NCBI GenBank assembly: GCA_032718475.1
Contig: JAUCBJ010005355.1
Span: 1-64,000, forward strand
DNA: 64,000 bases
Direction: 5' to 3'
Origin: Nemertoderma westbladi
Taxonomy: Eukaryota > Xenacoelomorpha > Nemertodermatida > Nemertodermatidae
Part shown: positions 24,401-34,113 of the stretch, in pieces
Numbering within the stretch: position 1 is the first letter of the stretch
How the letters are laid out: every line of letters starts with the position of its first letter
Notes under the pieces: model-generated
Seen by the model: the letters and a program-made list of their open reading frames with translations, nothing else
The model's database searches: none
What the model was told of the DNA's origin: nothing
Program-made: the position numbers and the translations under genes

Positions 24401-25026
24401 AAGGAATGCCTGTTCACCACCATGGTGATCTTCCACAGTAAACCCTTCCAACTCTGGTTCCTAAAGGAATGACTGTTCACCACCATGGGTGATGACTTCC
24501 ACAGTAAAACCTTCCAGCTCTGTTTCCTAAAGGAATGCCTGTTCACCACCATGGATGATCTTCCACAGTAAACCCTTCCACTTTGTTTCCTAAAGGAATG
24601 CCTGTTCACCACCATTGGTGATCTTCCACAGTAGACCCTTCCACTCTGTTTCCTAAAGGAATGCCTGTTCACCACCATGGGTGATCTTCCACAGTAAACC
24701 CTTCCAACTCTGGTTCCTAAAGGAATGCATGTTCGCCACCATGGGTGATCTTCCACAGTAAACCCTTCCACTCTGTTTCCTAAAGGAATGCATGTTCACC
24801 ACCATGGGTGATCTTCCACAGTAAACCCTTTTACTCTGTTTCCTAAAGGAATGCCTGTTCACCACCATGGTGATCTTCCACAGTAAACCCTTCCACTCTG
24901 TTTCCTAAAGGAATGCATGTTCACCACCATGGTGATCTTCCACAGTAAACCCTTCCAACTCTGGTTCCTAAAGGAATGCATGTTCGCCACCATGGGTGAT
25001 CTTCCACAGTAAACCCTTCCACTCTG
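21470..25026 (-). repeat. 63-bp minisatellite, array 2 (about 57 copies, inverted relative to array 1)
   Basis: Units contain CACCACCATGGGTGATCTTC and CACAGTAAACCCTTCCA. Lengths vary between about 62 and 67 because of CATGGTG/CATGGGTG and ACTCTGG/CTCTG variants, which shift the apparent reading frame. A block at about 22262-22770 recurs almost unchanged at 24364-24870 (offset 2102), so there is higher-order duplication. The array is cut at 25026 by a retrotransposon LTR. Confidence 0.92.
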
Positions 25027-26275
25027 TGTTCGCGCTTTTGAAGACCTTTAGCAGTTTAACCTGCCAAAATTTATATGTCTTTTAGTTAATTAAAAACCAC
25101 TTTAGCATACGACAATATTTTATGCTAATACGCAAAACACTAGCCGAAGTCAGCCCATGCGCGATCATTCACCCGATGGATCTACACCCGGGAGACTGAA
25201 TTCGGATGCTTAAATTTTATTATTGCAGTGTAAGGTTGCAGTGTATACCTACTGTATTATTCGATAGATCGTTAATAATTAATCTCTGACAGATATTATT
25301 GGCTTTCGGGAAATATTAACAGTTCCTTTAGGACGTGGCGCTTTATCTATTTAAACAGAACTAAGACTTATACTAAAACGCAACGATACTGCTTATGATT
25401 GAAGTATAAAGCGTATTCTTTAGGAAATACTTTGTTACCAATCATAATCATACACTCTATTCTGCCGACCGTCAGTATATTTGATCACACATAAAGAGAG
25501 CAGCAATTGACTCACGTAGGGTCTGCTAAATAACATTGGATTCAATACACACCACATTAATATAAATCGCAATTGTTATGTATAGCCGGTCTCTCTAACC
25601 TGTAGTGTATCAAGAAAATTGGGAATTTGGGTGATTTATCCGTATTATCCAAAGAGCAATATTTCCATCAACAAATAGGTACAATTAATAACTGACGGTA
25701 AAATAACAGTACAAACAATATGATTAATGCAATTAAATTAAGTGAGCATGTTAATTAGTGAGTTATTGAGATTAGTTAGGGTAACAGTTTATACTTTCGA
25801 TAATTCAAGCAGTTTTACTAGAGTTCTTCCCAAAAAGCCGGTGTTTCTGGCTTAGACAGCAATAACAACAAAGTATCAAGTAAAAACAGTAAGACTGAAC
25901 ACTCTCCTTATGATCGGCCGAAAAGCTACACGTCGACAGGAAAAATCGCTCTGATTGGCTCAAGCCAAACAAAGAACCATGCGTCCAATGGCTGTTTCCA
26001 TGTCAGCAACCAGCTGTTAGATGTCGTAATATGAATCATCACGGCTAAGCTGTGAAAGGTAGTTGGTGCATTGCAGGTTTTTTGCCTTACCATGTCCGCC
26101 AAAACACGTATATAGCAGAATGACTTTTATGTCCGTTAAAACACCTGTAACGGTACCTTGCGGGCGAGGGGAATATATATACAGTTAGAGAACCTTTTTA
26201 GAGTATTCCAGCGCCTGGGGGGAAACTGGATTGCGAAGCAAAAGGGGCCAGTTATATCCCACAGAAGCTTTTACA
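25027..26275 (-). repeat. 3' LTR of the BEL/Pao-type element
   Basis: About 98% identical by eye to 36300-37549. Differences are scattered substitutions plus one small rearranged stretch near 25745-25790. It abuts the 63-bp minisatellite directly at 25026. Confidence 0.9.
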
Positions 26276-26283
26276 CCGCTCCC
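26276..26283 (-). promoter_or_regulatory. Candidate polypurine tract
   Basis: On the minus strand GGGAGCGG lies immediately before the TG start of the 3' LTR, the expected place for the plus-strand priming tract. It is short and interrupted by one C. Confidence 0.35.
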
Positions 26284-26353
26284 AGAAAATGGGATTTGAG
26301 TCTATAAATATACAAAAATCACAGTTTCTAATATACGTAAATACTCTAAACAG

Positions 26354-27802
26354 TTAGTCTTTCTTGCGCGGACGGCGTTTACGCAGTTTTTTAAAGCTAG
26401 CAAGAGTCCTTTTCTCTTTGGGGCGAGCCACTTTACGAGGAGGGCTATAACTCCTGGGTGAAGGGTGCAATATGATTGCATCAGAAGGTATGGGATTGCG
26501 ATCGGTATATCCGCCGGTCGAAGTACCGGGTTGATTGACATCAACGTCCGGGGAGAGGGGTCTAACGGCTTTGAGAGCTCGTTTCAAGACAGCCGCTCTT
26601 ACGGGTCCTTTACGAGTGGTCTGAACGAGGGCCGTGGGTGGACCATAGGCAGTTAGAAACTTCCTTGGTTTAATGGTTCTTTCCAACTCGCGTTCGCGGG
26701 CTCTGTACTCGTAAGGCCGTCGATATACTTCCTGTAACTCAGGGTGTGAGTTGACAAATAAGTCTCCATAGGCCGGATCTTGACGGATAAAGTTTATTAA
26801 GTTATACGAATTGATGTCACTCGGATTAATGCTCCTGAGGAATTTGCGTACATATTTGGTTGAAATACATTCTCCAACGCGCTTCAATAGTTCATAACTT
26901 GATAGGCGCGATTTCTGCTCGACGGAGGCAAACAAATATGGATGGAACGCATAAACTCCTTCGTAGGCGCGTCCAGGATAATAGCGATGGCGTGAATCAC
27001 AATGTAAATCGGTGTTCGCTTCCCAAGCTCTGATGTAACGTAGTGTGATCATTTCATCTACGCTTTCCAAATCGTGATTAAAAGGGCAATCGAAACTGGC
27101 ATGTCCCTTTAGTTGACAATGGTGACATTGAGTCATAAATTGAGGGCAAACCGCAAAAATGTGCAAATTATTAAATCTGCAATACGCGCAATAAATTTCC
27201 ATCGCCGGTTGTTCGTGGAAATAGGAACAGCGAACGTTTGTGTCCATGGGCGTAACATGGTCTCTCGATGCGCATAACCGACAACGTTGCCGAGAAACAT
27301 AGTTGGCATGGCGATAATCGTACGCAGTGAGACACTGTGGACCTTGATACCATTCTAGGATGTAATCGTTGTCGCTGTTCCGAGCGCGATAGGCTGAATC
27401 TCCTCAGATTCTAGGCATATTGGTTCGTCTTCCCAGTCTGTTACGAATAGAATTTTCGTGATCTATTCTCGGTTTATCGTTACGACGCCGCTGGGTATGA
27501 TATTTAAATAGAACCATTTCCCTTTCGGTGTCTACATCGTCCGTATCATGTAAATCGATAGGATGGCCGGTAGTTAAGAAGTCCATATACGTACCATTAC
27601 GATGCGTATAGCGAGCGGTTAATTTTCAATAGTCCAATTCACGCGTAAGTTGCTCTTGGGACATCGGCGGTTCGATATAACGACCATCGTCCTCCGTAAT
27701 AGTCGGATCGGCTTCACCGCGTATCAAGCTATCCACAAACGCTTGTAAAGGTAGAGTATATCACTCTCTAATACCAAGGTCATCTTCTATCAATTCCGTC
27801 AT
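26354..27802 (-). pseudogene. Second ORF of the LTR element: zinc-knuckle basic protein interrupted by three TGA codons
   Basis: From the ATG at 27802 one frame runs 482 codons to a stop at 26354, broken only by TGA at codons 14 (27763-27761), 59 (27628-27626) and 133 (27406-27404). No frameshift is seen. The last uninterrupted part after an ATG is 297 codons (27247-26354). It carries clustered CxxC pairs (CRLC, then CAYC about 30 residues later) and a retroviral-type knuckle, CHHCQLKGHASFDC (C-x2-C-x4-H-x4-C). The C-terminal tail is very basic (KKLRKRRPRKKD). It occupies the position of an envelope or accessory gene, but I see no signal peptide or membrane segment, so it is not an obvious Env. 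I do not recognise the family. Nucleic-acid binding is a reasonable inference. The TGAs may have come from CGA by deamination. Confidence 0.6.
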
Positions 27803-29424
27803 ATCTGCTATCTGAGTTTATTAATATCAATATAAGTTAATATTTTAGGCAAGCGGGCGTCGCTGCCTACTAGGCTTTTGCCCCCGGACAGTGGGTTTCT
27901 CAGCGCCGATGTACCGCTGTCGCAGTGTTTACGCCAACATGTAGCAACAGCACGACAACGATAACCGGCACAAGTCCCACCACTGTCCGTCCCAAAGGCT
28001 TGAATCCACTTGAGGTTATCTCGGTAGAGTTAGGGCTATTTTACAATTGCGATTAGCTACTGTAAACACACTTTAGTAGTAACATTCACCTATAAACGCA
28101 CAAATTCCATACAATCATTGCTTACTGCACACATGCATGCCATTTGTCCGTTAGTCAGTGTCTTCCAGAATGTCACGTTATTACTATGTATCCTTGGATA
28201 CTAATAGTGCGCTATATATACTCTTATGCTACGCAATGGGGCAAGCCTTTTATTGTTCCTTTAACTTGCTTCTAATTCTAGCGTGGGTGTTGCCATGGTG
28301 ACATTATGGAAAACTAGCGGTAGAATTAGGGTAATTCTCATGCATACAGATCTGGGATGTTATTTAATAGTAATTCTTTAATTGTCAATATCCTCTTTAT
28401 GCATGATTTTATAAAATTTATCGGTTATTGACTATATATTGGAGATTCTCGCACTCTAGTACACTCAATATGAATCTCCGCTCCCATGATCTATTAATTA
28501 CTGGAATTTTGGGAATGTTATAAATTGCACAAAATGACAATTTATGAAATTCATTTGAATATGAATTTAATTTATTCCCGTGAATTTTATTATTTGATGT
28601 TAAAATTGACACAATTTGATTCCAGAGCAGGTCTGGGGACATAGGATCCTTAATTCTATGAAATTTGTCTTTTAAGAATATCGGTAAGGGCTACGATATC
28701 TTAATCGACTAGAATTGTTAACGGATCTGAATTTTACAGATTTTAATAAATATTAAATTAATATTTAGGATGGGCACCGATTTATTCCAGAACTTGACTG
28801 GGGACGTTAACCACTGATTCTAGAATTTGTCTTTCAAGTATATCGGTGGGTGCCACGATATCTTAATCGACTAGAATTACAGATGGTCAAAAGGTTTAAC
28901 AGATTTATTTGCGTTTTACGCTACTGTTAGAGGGACATCACGCTACTATATGTATTATTTGTTATAAGGTAGAAGAGCAATATCGCACGAAGCAATGTCA
29001 GTGTGAAGAGGCAAGTCGTTTCCAAGGTCTACCCAGAGCTTGGTTTAGCCGAGACACGAGGATCTGAACTTTGCATTCCTAATACTCTGCCTACCAATAA
29101 TACTTAAATATAGTAGTGGCTTTATTGTACTTTAAGAAGTACTGACATGTCATCTTACTATAGTCTCGCATTTATAATATAATACGGACAGTAAGGAAAG
29201 AGAAAATAATTACTTCTTGCCGTCGCACTAAATATATATTATAAGTAATTAAATACGTAATAAACACTAATATATTGCACTAATTTACTAAATATTCTAA
29301 AATAACATTCTACTAAATAAAATTAAAGAAAACGATTATAATAAAATTACATAATAATACATACATAAATATAAAATAAAAACAAATATAAAATGATATA
29401 GTCACACGCCCACTCCATATGTTA
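27803..29424. other. Non-coding internal region of the LTR element
   Basis: No ORF is supportable. An imperfect duplication of about 170 bp is present: 28622-28715 and 28790-28880 share GATATCTTAATCGACTAGAA and nearby AGAATTTGTCTTT-like sequence. 29160-29400 is very A/T-rich. Confidence 0.5.
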
Positions 29425-32400
29425 TTACGTTATGGAGTCCCTAGATATTTGTCGGATTAGGGAAGTGGTCGTAGGAAGAGTATCTTGCCTTCCATAGTTT
29501 CCGGACAGTTTTCGGTCTCTTTCCAGTAAACATAAACGACTAGCTGGGCGATTGAGTGGTTGTGTTAGTTTCTCCGCTCCCTTGGCCTGTCTACTCTCCG
29601 CCGTGGTAAGATGAGGAGGCCATTCTTCTTCTTCTTTACTTAAGAAGTCGGATCCACCTAACCAGCCTGGAGTATCTATCAGTTCTTGAGGAGTTGCTCC
29701 TCTGGAAGCGATGTCGGCTGGATTAATCGTCCCAAGGCAATGTCTCCATTGATCTACATTGGAGTTAATATCGTCATTATCTGAGGAGTATGGTGTTCCC
29801 TCAGTTGGGTCGTCCACATCACTGCTCTCCACTTCCCCCTTTACTTGGTATACCTGTTGTTGAGGTAATCTCTCTTTGAGAGTTCTACGGGAAGGGCCAG
29901 TGAAGTACCAACCTACTCTAGTTCTTACCGCATAGGTTTGTAGTGGCTGTGGTTGAGCAGGCCGTTTCTCTAATGGCTCGAGCGCCTCATGCGCGTTTTG
30001 GCCGATGAGTATTTGCACTCCAGGATAATCGGTTTGGAATCGAGGTATCTCAAGATGTTGGATGCACTCGTCCTCGTCCCAGTTATAAGGTTCTGCTTGA
30101 GTAGTAGCAAAGTTCTTTATAGCCACCATTTTTACTGACCTTATACCTTGTGTTCCTAACTTATCCTGGGGGGTGGACAACACACCTACATAGTAATCTG
30201 CCGTTAGGGTAGATTTCCAAACCTGCATAATTCCTGACATATTCAATTTAGTCCGGAACTTGGGTTGTCCAGCAAAGATATCTTCGGCTAGTTCTTGATC
30301 GATGAATGTTCCTGTGCTGCCGGAGTCAAGTAGGGCGTTCACTATGTAACTCTTGTTGGGACCATGAACTCGAACTTGCACTACAGGAAATTCTCTTATT
30401 CCTATGTTGGAAGTTGGAACTTTCCAAGATGGTTGTTTGTCAAAAGGAGTTGGAGTAAACTCGTCAGTGTCCTTTTCATCCGTAAGTGCTCGATACACTG
30501 TGGTATTTATTAGATAACAGGATTCGTTGGCATCGGAGAATTCGTCTGTATAGAATCCTTCCCACTCAGAACCTTGGTCAGTGTCGTTCACATCACTGAA
30601 TTGGACATGTAGTTCGGGCTCACTTACCTGACTCGGGTTGTCTCGTTCGAACTCACTGTGTAACAAGATGTGATGTTTCGCGCCACACTTTGCACACTTT
30701 ACGTCGGAGTAACAGGTTCGCCGTTGGTGTCCTGATCTGAGGCAATTATAGCATAGCCGCTTATTCCACAGGACTGTACGTCTGTCTACAGGGGATTTCT
30801 TTAGAAATTCAGCACACGCACTCAAACGGTGAGGCCCGTCGCACAGCGCACATTTTGGTTTGATGTTACTCACCTTAACTTGGTTAACGTTATGCACTCT
30901 CGTTCTTTCTTCGGGCTTTCTTCCGTGAATTCTCTTAGGAGACGTAGGAGGAGTTGTTGTTACCTGTTCTCTCCTGTCACTGGTTCGAGACTTGTATTTA
31001 CTTACGTCTTTATAGGTCTTGTTGTCATAGTAAGATTTTGCTGTGTCTTTCCCGCTGTCCTCTTCTTGAGAAGCTTGGCTTTCGCCGTCGTCAGTATAAC
31101 ACACTGGTATTATCCTTCTCCTAGAAACGGGTTTCTCACTTACCTTATTTTCCGATGTTTTCTCTCTGGACTGCCTTATGAGTTGTAATTTTACTTCACT
31201 ATCTAAGAAAGACATGAGATCAGCCATGGTAGGACTTCGTCGTTGTTGTTCATTCATGTACAACACTTTCTTGTCCCAGCGTGTACATACTCCACCCTTT
31301 GGTAAAGTAGAGACTACGGCTCCAATAACCATGGAACTCTGATATTCATGCGACTTACCTAACCAGTCCAGTTGTCTACAGATCTCTTGAATTTCATCGG
31401 AAAACTCTATAATCTCGCTACTAAGGAAGTGTCGGGGGGCTACTAATTTTGCATACAAATACTTAGCTATGTTATCCTTGTTACCATACCTGATGTTTAA
31501 TGTATCCCAAACTTGTCTTAATCCATCTGGATGTCCAATAAACTTTAACGCCATTAACTTGGGAGGTCCTTCCAAACACTTGATGAGGAATCTAAGTTTC
31601 TCTCCGTTAGATAGTACAGAATTCTGTATGCTATCTTTGTAATATTCGTTGAAAGGTAACCATTTCATCTCATCTCCATTGAATTTGACGATCTCTCCCA
31701 CTTTGACCGCTTGGCGGGCTTCTGTTCTAGCCATCTGACGCGTAAAGCTTTCTTGGGCCATCGTGTTATTTAATATCGAATTATCGGTATATAAATTTCT
31801 CGGATCATTATCAGGTCTATAGGGAATATCATTAACAACAGGTTTATAATCACCCTTAATAGGGTTTGCTATAGGAGTTTCTACTTCACTAGCAGTATAG
31901 ATGCGTGTAGGCTCCACACCTTGCGCATGTAATACTTCAGACCTAACGGGTTGACACAATGTTACAGGGGGCATTGGTATGCCTTTTTGTATATTGACTA
32001 ATTTGTCGCGTTCTAGCGCGATACTTTGCTGCACTTCTTGCAACTCTGCTCTACCTTCCCTTACTGTTCCCTTAAGTTGGTGGACAGTCTCCTGCATCTG
32101 TCCTAGCAGGAGATTCATCCCCCGCCGTCCCTCTTCCACCCACTCAACCGCCGAAGCGGGAGTCGCCAACATAGTAGCGGGCTGACGCGGGACGACGGGA
32201 GACAAATTATTGATTTCTCTCTCTGCTATCTGGACAGGGGTATTTGCATGGACTGTTCCACCGGGTACAGGCAGTGTAGTACTATGTAAAGGGAATTTAG
32301 AGTTAAGCTCTTGAAGTGTAGGGGTCTCTAGCACAGAAGTGACTTTGGGAACAACAGGCCTAATTATTTCAGGTTCATCGACTATAGTAGGGAGTCTTTT

Positions 32401-34113
32401 GACCTGGATAAATTGTTCTATGGGTTCTGCACTACCTAAGTCTGTGCTAGTTAGCTGTCTTTTAACAGCTGGGGGCAAATCAGGCAATTTGCGACGGTAA
32501 TATGTTTTTCTACGCCTACTTAGATGAGATCTATTTCCTCCGCCTTCAGGATCGGTAGTATCGCCTTCCTCCGAGGATGTGTATCCTTGGCGCTTGGGAG
32601 TAGATTTTCTCATCATCTGCATTTGATTAGCAGTAAACTGTTTATTTATACTGTCTTGTGTCTCTTGCAGATTTTCCAACTCCAGTTGGATAGTCTGCTC
32701 AGATGCTCTCCTTTCTGCTTCTGCCACTGCCTTTGCTGCTTTTCTTTCTGCTTCTGCATCTGCCGCCGCTGCCTTTCTTTCTGCTTCTGCATCTGCCGCA
32801 GCCGCCGCCTTTGCTGCTTTTCTTTCTGCTTCTGCATCTGCCGCCGCTGCCTTTGCTGCTATTCTTTCGGCTTCTACTTCTGCCGCCGCTGCCTTTCTTT
32901 CTGCTTCTGCATCTGCTATAGCCGCCGCCATAGCCGCCGTTTTTTGTTCCTCTATCCTTCTTTTCTTGATTTGTTCTTCTCGGACTCTAGTGAGGCGGAG
33001 TTTTTCATCACATTCAGCTTGGTTTGCAGCTAACATTTCGGCATCGATTGAGTCCAACACAAGCTTGGTTCCTTCACTATTAGGGGAAAGTCCAGACAGC
33101 CGTCTCCTCAACTCTTCGTCTCCTAGGAATCGCTGATAGTCGGACAAATAAATGTCGATAGCGTCTCTAGTTCGCGGTTTCTCGGCGGCCTCTTCGCTTT
33201 CCGCTTGAGGAAGGGTGACATCAGTTGGTTCTTCATAAGTTGATCTCTCAGCCAGCTGGGATTTCCACTGGGCCGTTTCCTGTACTTTGAGATCTACCCG
33301 ATGTAGCCAAGTTTTGACAGCCACCTGCAGCGACGTGTCCTGTCTTCTTTTGGAAGTTTCCTCAAAAGCTGAGAGGATTAGTCGTATGCGTAGGGTTCTT
33401 TCGCGTATTTGATATAGCAGTTCTTCCTGCTCTTGAGGTCCGTGAGGTTGTCGAAACAGTTGTCCTTCCAATCGATCCAAGGATCCGAAGAATCCCTGCA
33501 CATATCCTGCTGCCGACCTCTTCCAAACAGCTGGATCCATTGTATCTTGTGCCACTCCCATCCTGTGTATATCTTCCCAAGTAGCCTCGGACAGATCCAA
33601 CGGAAATCCGAGTCCGGGAAAGTTCCATTGTGATTCAACAATAGATATCAATTCTTCCCTGGCGTATCCCGCGTAATTATCTTGGGTCGCGCGCTTATTC
33701 TTCGCCCAGTCGGCTTGATGTTCCTCCACCGCAATGAATATAGTAGTTAGCACTGCAGCAGGAAGAGTAAGAAGGGGGTCCGAGTAGACTGTATCAGACA
33801 TCTGCACTCCATGTTCGGGAGTCAGCTCTACAGTATCCGAACTGCTGGAGCTATCGGGTCGCTGGGAAGTAGGTTCTTGACCAAGATGTTGCTGCGATAA
33901 GACAGCTGCCTCTTGGTCCCGTTTTACCTGTGCCCGAGTGCCTATGATGGACCTATGGTGGACTAGCCTAGGGTCTGATACTACTGGAGGGATGACCTTT
34001 TTTACAGTAGGAGGTGAGCCGAACTCCTTTCTTATTCGCTCCACACTCCTATCTGAATCGCAGATAGTTGTGTCGATCAGACTGTCTGACAGGTTTTGCT
34101 GAGTGTCAGACAT
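29425..34113 (-). CDS. Gag-protease polyprotein of the BEL/Pao-type element (pol mostly deleted)
   Basis: An intact 1562-codon ORF. In order: a Ser/Thr-rich N-terminus; an Ala/Glu/Lys/Arg coiled-coil segment at about residues 365-500 with repeated AEAERKAA; a BEL/Pao Gag core of the DUF1759 type at about 800-990 (VKFNGDEMKWLPF, then EGPPKLMALKF); two zinc knuckles at about 1090-1150 (the C-x2-C-x4-H-x4-C core CYNCLRSGHQRRTC, then CAKC...H); and an aspartic protease at about 1255-1300 with DSGSTGTF. Near residue 1440 it passes directly into a short segment ending in NPADIASRG and GWLGGSDFL, which in BEL/Pao elements lies after the RT and RNase H. Several hundred residues of RT are therefore missing without breaking the frame. 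The protein then ends in about 70 unrelated-looking residues, and integrase is absent. It could still assemble particles. The start is the first ATG after a stop-rich leader. Confidence 0.88.
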   Translation of the reverse strand: MSDTQQNLSDSLIDTTICDSDRSVERIRKEFGSPPTVKKVIPPVVSDPRLVHHRSIIGTRAQVKRDQEAAVLSQQHLGQEPTSQRPDSSSSSDTVELTPEHGVQMSDTVYSDPLLTLPAAVLTTIFIAVEEHQADWAKNKRATQDNYAGYAREELISIVESQWNFPGLGFPLDLSEATWEDIHRMGVAQDTMDPAVWKRSAAGYVQGFFGSLDRLEGQLFRQPHGPQEQEELLYQIRERTLRIRLILSAFEETSKRRQDTSLQVAVKTWLHRVDLKVQETAQWKSQLAERSTYEEPTDVTLPQAESEEAAEKPRTRDAIDIYLSDYQRFLGDEELRRRLSGLSPNSEGTKLVLDSIDAEMLAANQAECDEKLRLTRVREEQIKKRRIEEQKTAAMAAAIADAEAERKAAAAEVEAERIAAKAAAADAEAERKAAKAAAAADAEAERKAAAADAEAERKAAKAVAEAERRASEQTIQLELENLQETQDSINKQFTANQMQMMRKSTPKRQGYTSSEEGDTTDPEGGGNRSHLSRRRKTYYRRKLPDLPPAVKRQLTSTDLGSAEPIEQFIQVKRLPTIVDEPEIIRPVVPKVTSVLETPTLQELNSKFPLHSTTLPVPGGTVHANTPVQIAEREINNLSPVVPRQPATMLATPASAVEWVEEGRRGMNLLLGQMQETVHQLKGTVREGRAELQEVQQSIALERDKLVNIQKGIPMPPVTLCQPVRSEVLHAQGVEPTRIYTASEVETPIANPIKGDYKPVVNDIPYRPDNDPRNLYTDNSILNNTMAQESFTRQMARTEARQAVKVGEIVKFNGDEMKWLPFNEYYKDSIQNSVLSNGEKLRFLIKCLEGPPKLMALKFIGHPDGLRQVWDTLNIRYGNKDNIAKYLYAKLVAPRHFLSSEIIEFSDEIQEICRQLDWLGKSHEYQSSMVIGAVVSTLPKGGVCTRWDKKVLYMNEQQRRSPTMADLMSFLDSEVKLQLIRQSREKTSENKVSEKPVSRRRIIPVCYTDDGESQASQEEDSGKDTAKSYYDNKTYKDVSKYKSRTSDRREQVTTTPPTSPKRIHGRKPEERTRVHNVNQVKVSNIKPKCALCDGPHRLSACAEFLKKSPVDRRTVLWNKRLCYNCLRSGHQRRTCYSDVKCAKCGAKHHILLHSEFERDNPSQVSEPELHVQFSDVNDTDQGSEWEGFYTDEFSDANESCYLINTTVYRALTDEKDTDEFTPTPFDKQPSWKVPTSNIGIREFPVVQVRVHGPNKSYIVNALLDSGSTGTFIDQELAEDIFAGQPKFRTKLNMSGIMQVWKSTLTADYYVGVLSTPQDKLGTQGIRSVKMVAIKNFATTQAEPYNWDEDECIQHLEIPRFQTDYPGVQILIGQNAHEALEPLEKRPAQPQPLQTYAVRTRVGWYFTGPSRRTLKERLPQQQVYQVKGEVESSDVDDPTEGTPYSSDNDDINSNVDQWRHCLGTINPADIASRGATPQELIDTPGWLGGSDFLSKEEEEWPPHLTTAESRQAKGAEKLTQPLNRPASRLCLLERDRKLSGNYGRQDTLPTTTSLIRQISRDSIT

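Noticed and set aside
19767-24871. Many frames with VVNRHSFRKQSGRVYCGRS-like repeats
   Set aside because: They are the 63-bp minisatellite. Frame shifts between unit-length variants and the short isolated frames argue against a protein.
26354-27802. Selenoprotein with three TGA-encoded selenocysteines
   Set aside because: The TGA contexts are not redox motifs, no SECIS element is apparent, and CGA-to-TGA decay in a transposon is simpler.
30829-31188. 119-codon plus-strand frame with hydrophobic stretches
   Set aside because: Antisense to the Gag zinc-knuckle region; no support of its own.
32524-33033. Plus-strand cysteine/phenylalanine/leucine-rich frames
   Set aside because: Antisense shadow of the Ala/Glu/Lys/Arg coiled coil in the Gag ORF.
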